From: Saprospiraceae bacterium
Lineage (GTDB): Bacteria; Bacteroidota; Bacteroidia; Chitinophagales; Saprospiraceae
Reading direction: 5' to 3'
Length of the DNA stretch: 7,210 nt
NCBI GenBank assembly: GCA_027031185.1
Contig: JALVEF010000476.1
Coordinates: 1-7,210, forward strand
Shown: positions 7,101 through 7,210 of the stretch, one piece after another
Layout of the letters: each line of letters opens with the position of its first letter
Position numbering within the stretch: the stretch's first letter is position 1
Notes under the pieces: generated by a model
The model's database searches: none
Told to the model about the DNA's origin: nothing
The model's input: only the letters and a program-made list of their open reading frames with translations
Translations under genes and position numbers: made by a program

Positions 7101-7210
7101 CGGGCGATGTGAGTTTGGATTGTTCGGCTCTGCCGGATATAGACGTAACGCTGACACCGGGAAGTTCCGATACCGTACTGACGTGGATCGCTCCGACCGC
7201 GACAACGACT
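4037..7210 (+). CDS. Very large secreted multi-repeat surface protein with HYR-like repeats (partial, 3' end outside window)
   Basis: An open frame of 1058 codons begins at the ATG at 4037 (preceded by AGAGGTAA) and is still open at the window end. Residues 1-26 form a Sec signal peptide: basic MKQKFTQTRH, a hydrophobic LAVLALWLVPFL core, and likely cleavage at SHG|Q27. Residues 27-115 contain a SprB-like segment (CDARDGKITIAI). Residues 116-300 resemble a degenerate thioester adhesin domain. Residues 302-399 and 400-497 are tandem modules with PSGG, EYVWLSNTSGPDP, DTWFRRCAR and GESNW. Residues 498-744 are a domain I do not recognise. Residues 745-848 are a third, diverged module (PSGGSGTYEYRWL). 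From about 853 on run HYR-type repeats (TLTPG, W(T/I)(V/A)PTA, GTYxVTYEA, CSFxITIHPAPTGDVS). The protein is cysteine-rich. In Bacteroidota such proteins usually end with a type IX secretion signal or gliding-motility-type C-terminal domain; that end is not visible. An adhesin or matrix role is inference. It has its own promoter and is not part of the ddl operon. Confidence 0.9.
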   Translation, partial: MKQKFTQTRHWLAVLALWLVPFLSHGQIKIVHVAATAESSCDARDGKITIAIADATPGASLYDVTCLFDGGRQKKFHNLAATAGKLEIPALASTYSDFVVRRQSDGVQSAPYKSAVRVANACDPTGAAKGMAGWVDVTDCDGNLVSINMDLVTPETYINISPAYHTCIAYVDASGNVGPPLQTFCIKPDLPGPGDYELGTITWTKTTDISHPQVNLTELQAERINWILCHYGDYPDYANDLDKTNDAIHCIVNNLNDCDYLADLAISNVTAPTGLVGKIVFFVPSVGVQTQVANGCATGCDNVTDAGQIGSDQIICKGSTPAKLTSIALPSGGSGDLEYVWLSNTSGPDPATATVINHNAPEYQPGALYQDTWFRRCARRAGCSDFVGESNWVKITVRKNVTDPGQIGYDQTVCAGQTPDKFQSIQLPSGGTGPVEYVWLSNTSGPDPSTADVIPHDAPTYQAGPVTQDTWFRRCARTVGCSSFTGESNWIKVSPVPCDSANLTWNYTCNDNKDVEVILKGAKGQSFNSINFGSAANIDHVVAEVIYKSQNPGTSIDIVDADGNVYKAYRQAVGSPSSTTWVYRTTIPATTEIRYLPNNTDKWYLQSFGAYVFKNVSTGFQSSGTFIDKKGYNDIQNFSVTIPSNAVPRDVSLQIPMSELTLDGRYIKIAADAGSVHGEVIEAITSLPDGCCSKIYTINLPSVPGNVTQVDVTIDSRHNQNGMSVQGQSWVCAGVVKTSVECVTCDPLADAGLISAPADICSGHNPGLITSTQLPSGGSGTYEYRWLKKEGGAFCPSDATWSVIPGANGPELDPGILTQTTSFVRQARSVGCTDWTQESNCAVINVVNCSNSINCNSDIEVTLTPGATDSIVSWTVPTANTNCPSGGLTVNQTAGPANGTALAPGTYTVTYEATDNCGQTATCSFTITIHPAPTGDVSLDCSALPDIDVTLTPGSSDTVLTWIAPTAATTCPLGGLVVSQISGPASGTALTPGTYSVTYEAADACLASAQCSFNITIHPAPTGDVSLDCSALPDIDVTLTPGSSDTVLTWIAPTATTT
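4382..4936 (+). other. Possible thioester-domain (TED/TQXA)-like region with altered Gln site
   Basis: The region covers about residues 116-300. It holds FCIKPD (Cys185) followed 60 residues later by TNDAIHCIVNN (244-254), preceded by ERINWILCHYGDYP. The order and spacing recall Cys-Gln thioester adhesin domains, in which a YCI-type Cys bonds to the Gln of a TQxAIW motif. Here Asn245 occupies the Gln position and His249 the Trp position, so the thioester would not form in the normal way. The assignment rests on motif resemblance only and could be convergent; a structure prediction would settle it. Confidence 0.4.
4940..5527 (+). repeat. Two tandem 98-codon modules (A1, A2) in the surface protein
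   Basis: A1 (4940-5233, residues 302-399) and A2 (5234-5527, residues 400-497) both open with NVTD(A/P)GQIG and have exactly the same length. By eye about two thirds of the residues are identical, including LPSGG, EYVWLSNTSGPDP, QDTWFRRCAR, GCS and GESNW. Codons have diverged at many synonymous sites, so the duplication is not recent. Each module has conserved Cys residues that may pair within a PKD/Ig-like beta-sandwich fold (inference). Confidence 0.9.
5528..6268 (+). other. Unrecognised central domain of the surface protein
   Basis: Residues 498-744 interrupt the repeat modules. The region runs from CDSANLTWNYTC to VCAGVVKTSVEC. It has alternating hydrophobic, beta-rich stretches (DVEVILKGAKG, SIDIVDADGNVYKAY, TWVYRTTIPATTEIRYLP, SLQIPMSELTLDGRYIKIAA), a CC pair at DGCCSK, and cysteines near both ends. 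I see no enzyme motif. It could be one or two beta-sandwich, possibly ligand-binding, domains. The assignment is open. Confidence 0.5.
6269..6580 (+). repeat. Diverged third module (A3) related to A1/A2
   Basis: Residues 745-848 keep the frame of A1/A2: DAG, a C-x-G-x-x-P-like start, TQLPSGGSGTYEYRWL, a turn, then FVRQARSVGCTDW and QESN. The GPDP segment is replaced by KKEGGAFCPSDATW, which adds a Cys. It stands after the central domain, immediately before the HYR array. Confidence 0.75.
6593..7210 (+). repeat. HYR-type tandem repeats (B1, B2, start of B3)
   Basis: B1 is about 6593-6850, B2 is 6851-7114 (88 codons) and B3 starts at 7115 and is cut by the window. Features are (D/N)C, D(I/V)xVTLTPG, SWxxPTA, CPxGGL, GPAxGTALxPGTYxVTYEAxDxC and CSFxITIHPAPTGDVS, consistent with the hyalin-repeat (HYR) beta-sandwich family used in extracellular adhesion. 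B2 and the visible 96 bases of B3 differ at only 6 bases, five of them silent, so this part of the array was recently duplicated or homogenised. The period is 264 bp. The array probably continues past the window. Confidence 0.88.

Overview
The window looks like chromosomal DNA from a member of the Bacteroidota, most plausibly a Saprospiria-like or related environmental lineage of moderate GC. This rests on the Bacteroidota-type forms of EtfA/EtfB, the bifunctional nuclease (DUF151) protein with a C-terminal UVR motif, a Ddl of the Bacteroidetes type, weak or absent Shine-Dalgarno sequences, a TAnnTTTG promoter box, and a giant secreted repeat protein. The lineage below phylum is inference.

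Layout: all convincing genes lie on the + strand. (1) 118-1835 is an etfB-etfA pair encoding the two subunits of an electron transfer flavoprotein. (2) 1932-3506 is a second, tightly packed pair: a DUF151/UVR protein and, 6 bp later, D-alanine--D-alanine ligase. (3) 3507-4036 is a 530-bp non-coding region holding a possible weak terminator, a 16-bp perfect inverted repeat, a roughly 48-nt imperfect hairpin, a good Bacteroidota-type promoter and a long leader with small hairpins. (4) From 4037 to the window end runs the first 1058 codons of a very large exported protein: signal peptide, an SprB-like segment, a region resembling a thioester (Cys-Gln) adhesin domain but with Asn at the Gln position, two 98-residue tandem modules, an unrecognised central domain, a third diverged module, then an HYR-type tandem array cut off by the window edge.

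How the parts relate: EtfAB is a soluble electron carrier linking acyl-CoA dehydrogenases to the quinone pool. Ddl supplies D-Ala-D-Ala for peptidoglycan. The large protein is probably a cell-surface or secreted adhesin-like protein; it is separated from the housekeeping genes by its own promoter, so no functional link to them is implied. The most notable non-coding signal is a pair of related elements of about 54 bp upstream of etfB and of the DUF151 gene. They share TTTTnGCGCAAAAAC, CCTAAA, GTTACG and GGTATCT blocks and contain repeated TTTAGGT-type half-sites, which suggests common regulation of the two operons.

I found no rRNA, tRNA, CRISPR array, insertion sequence, integrase or defence system. 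Nothing here clearly amounts to a wholly new system; the best leads are the shared upstream element, the structured region before the surface gene, and the unusual domain composition of the surface protein.
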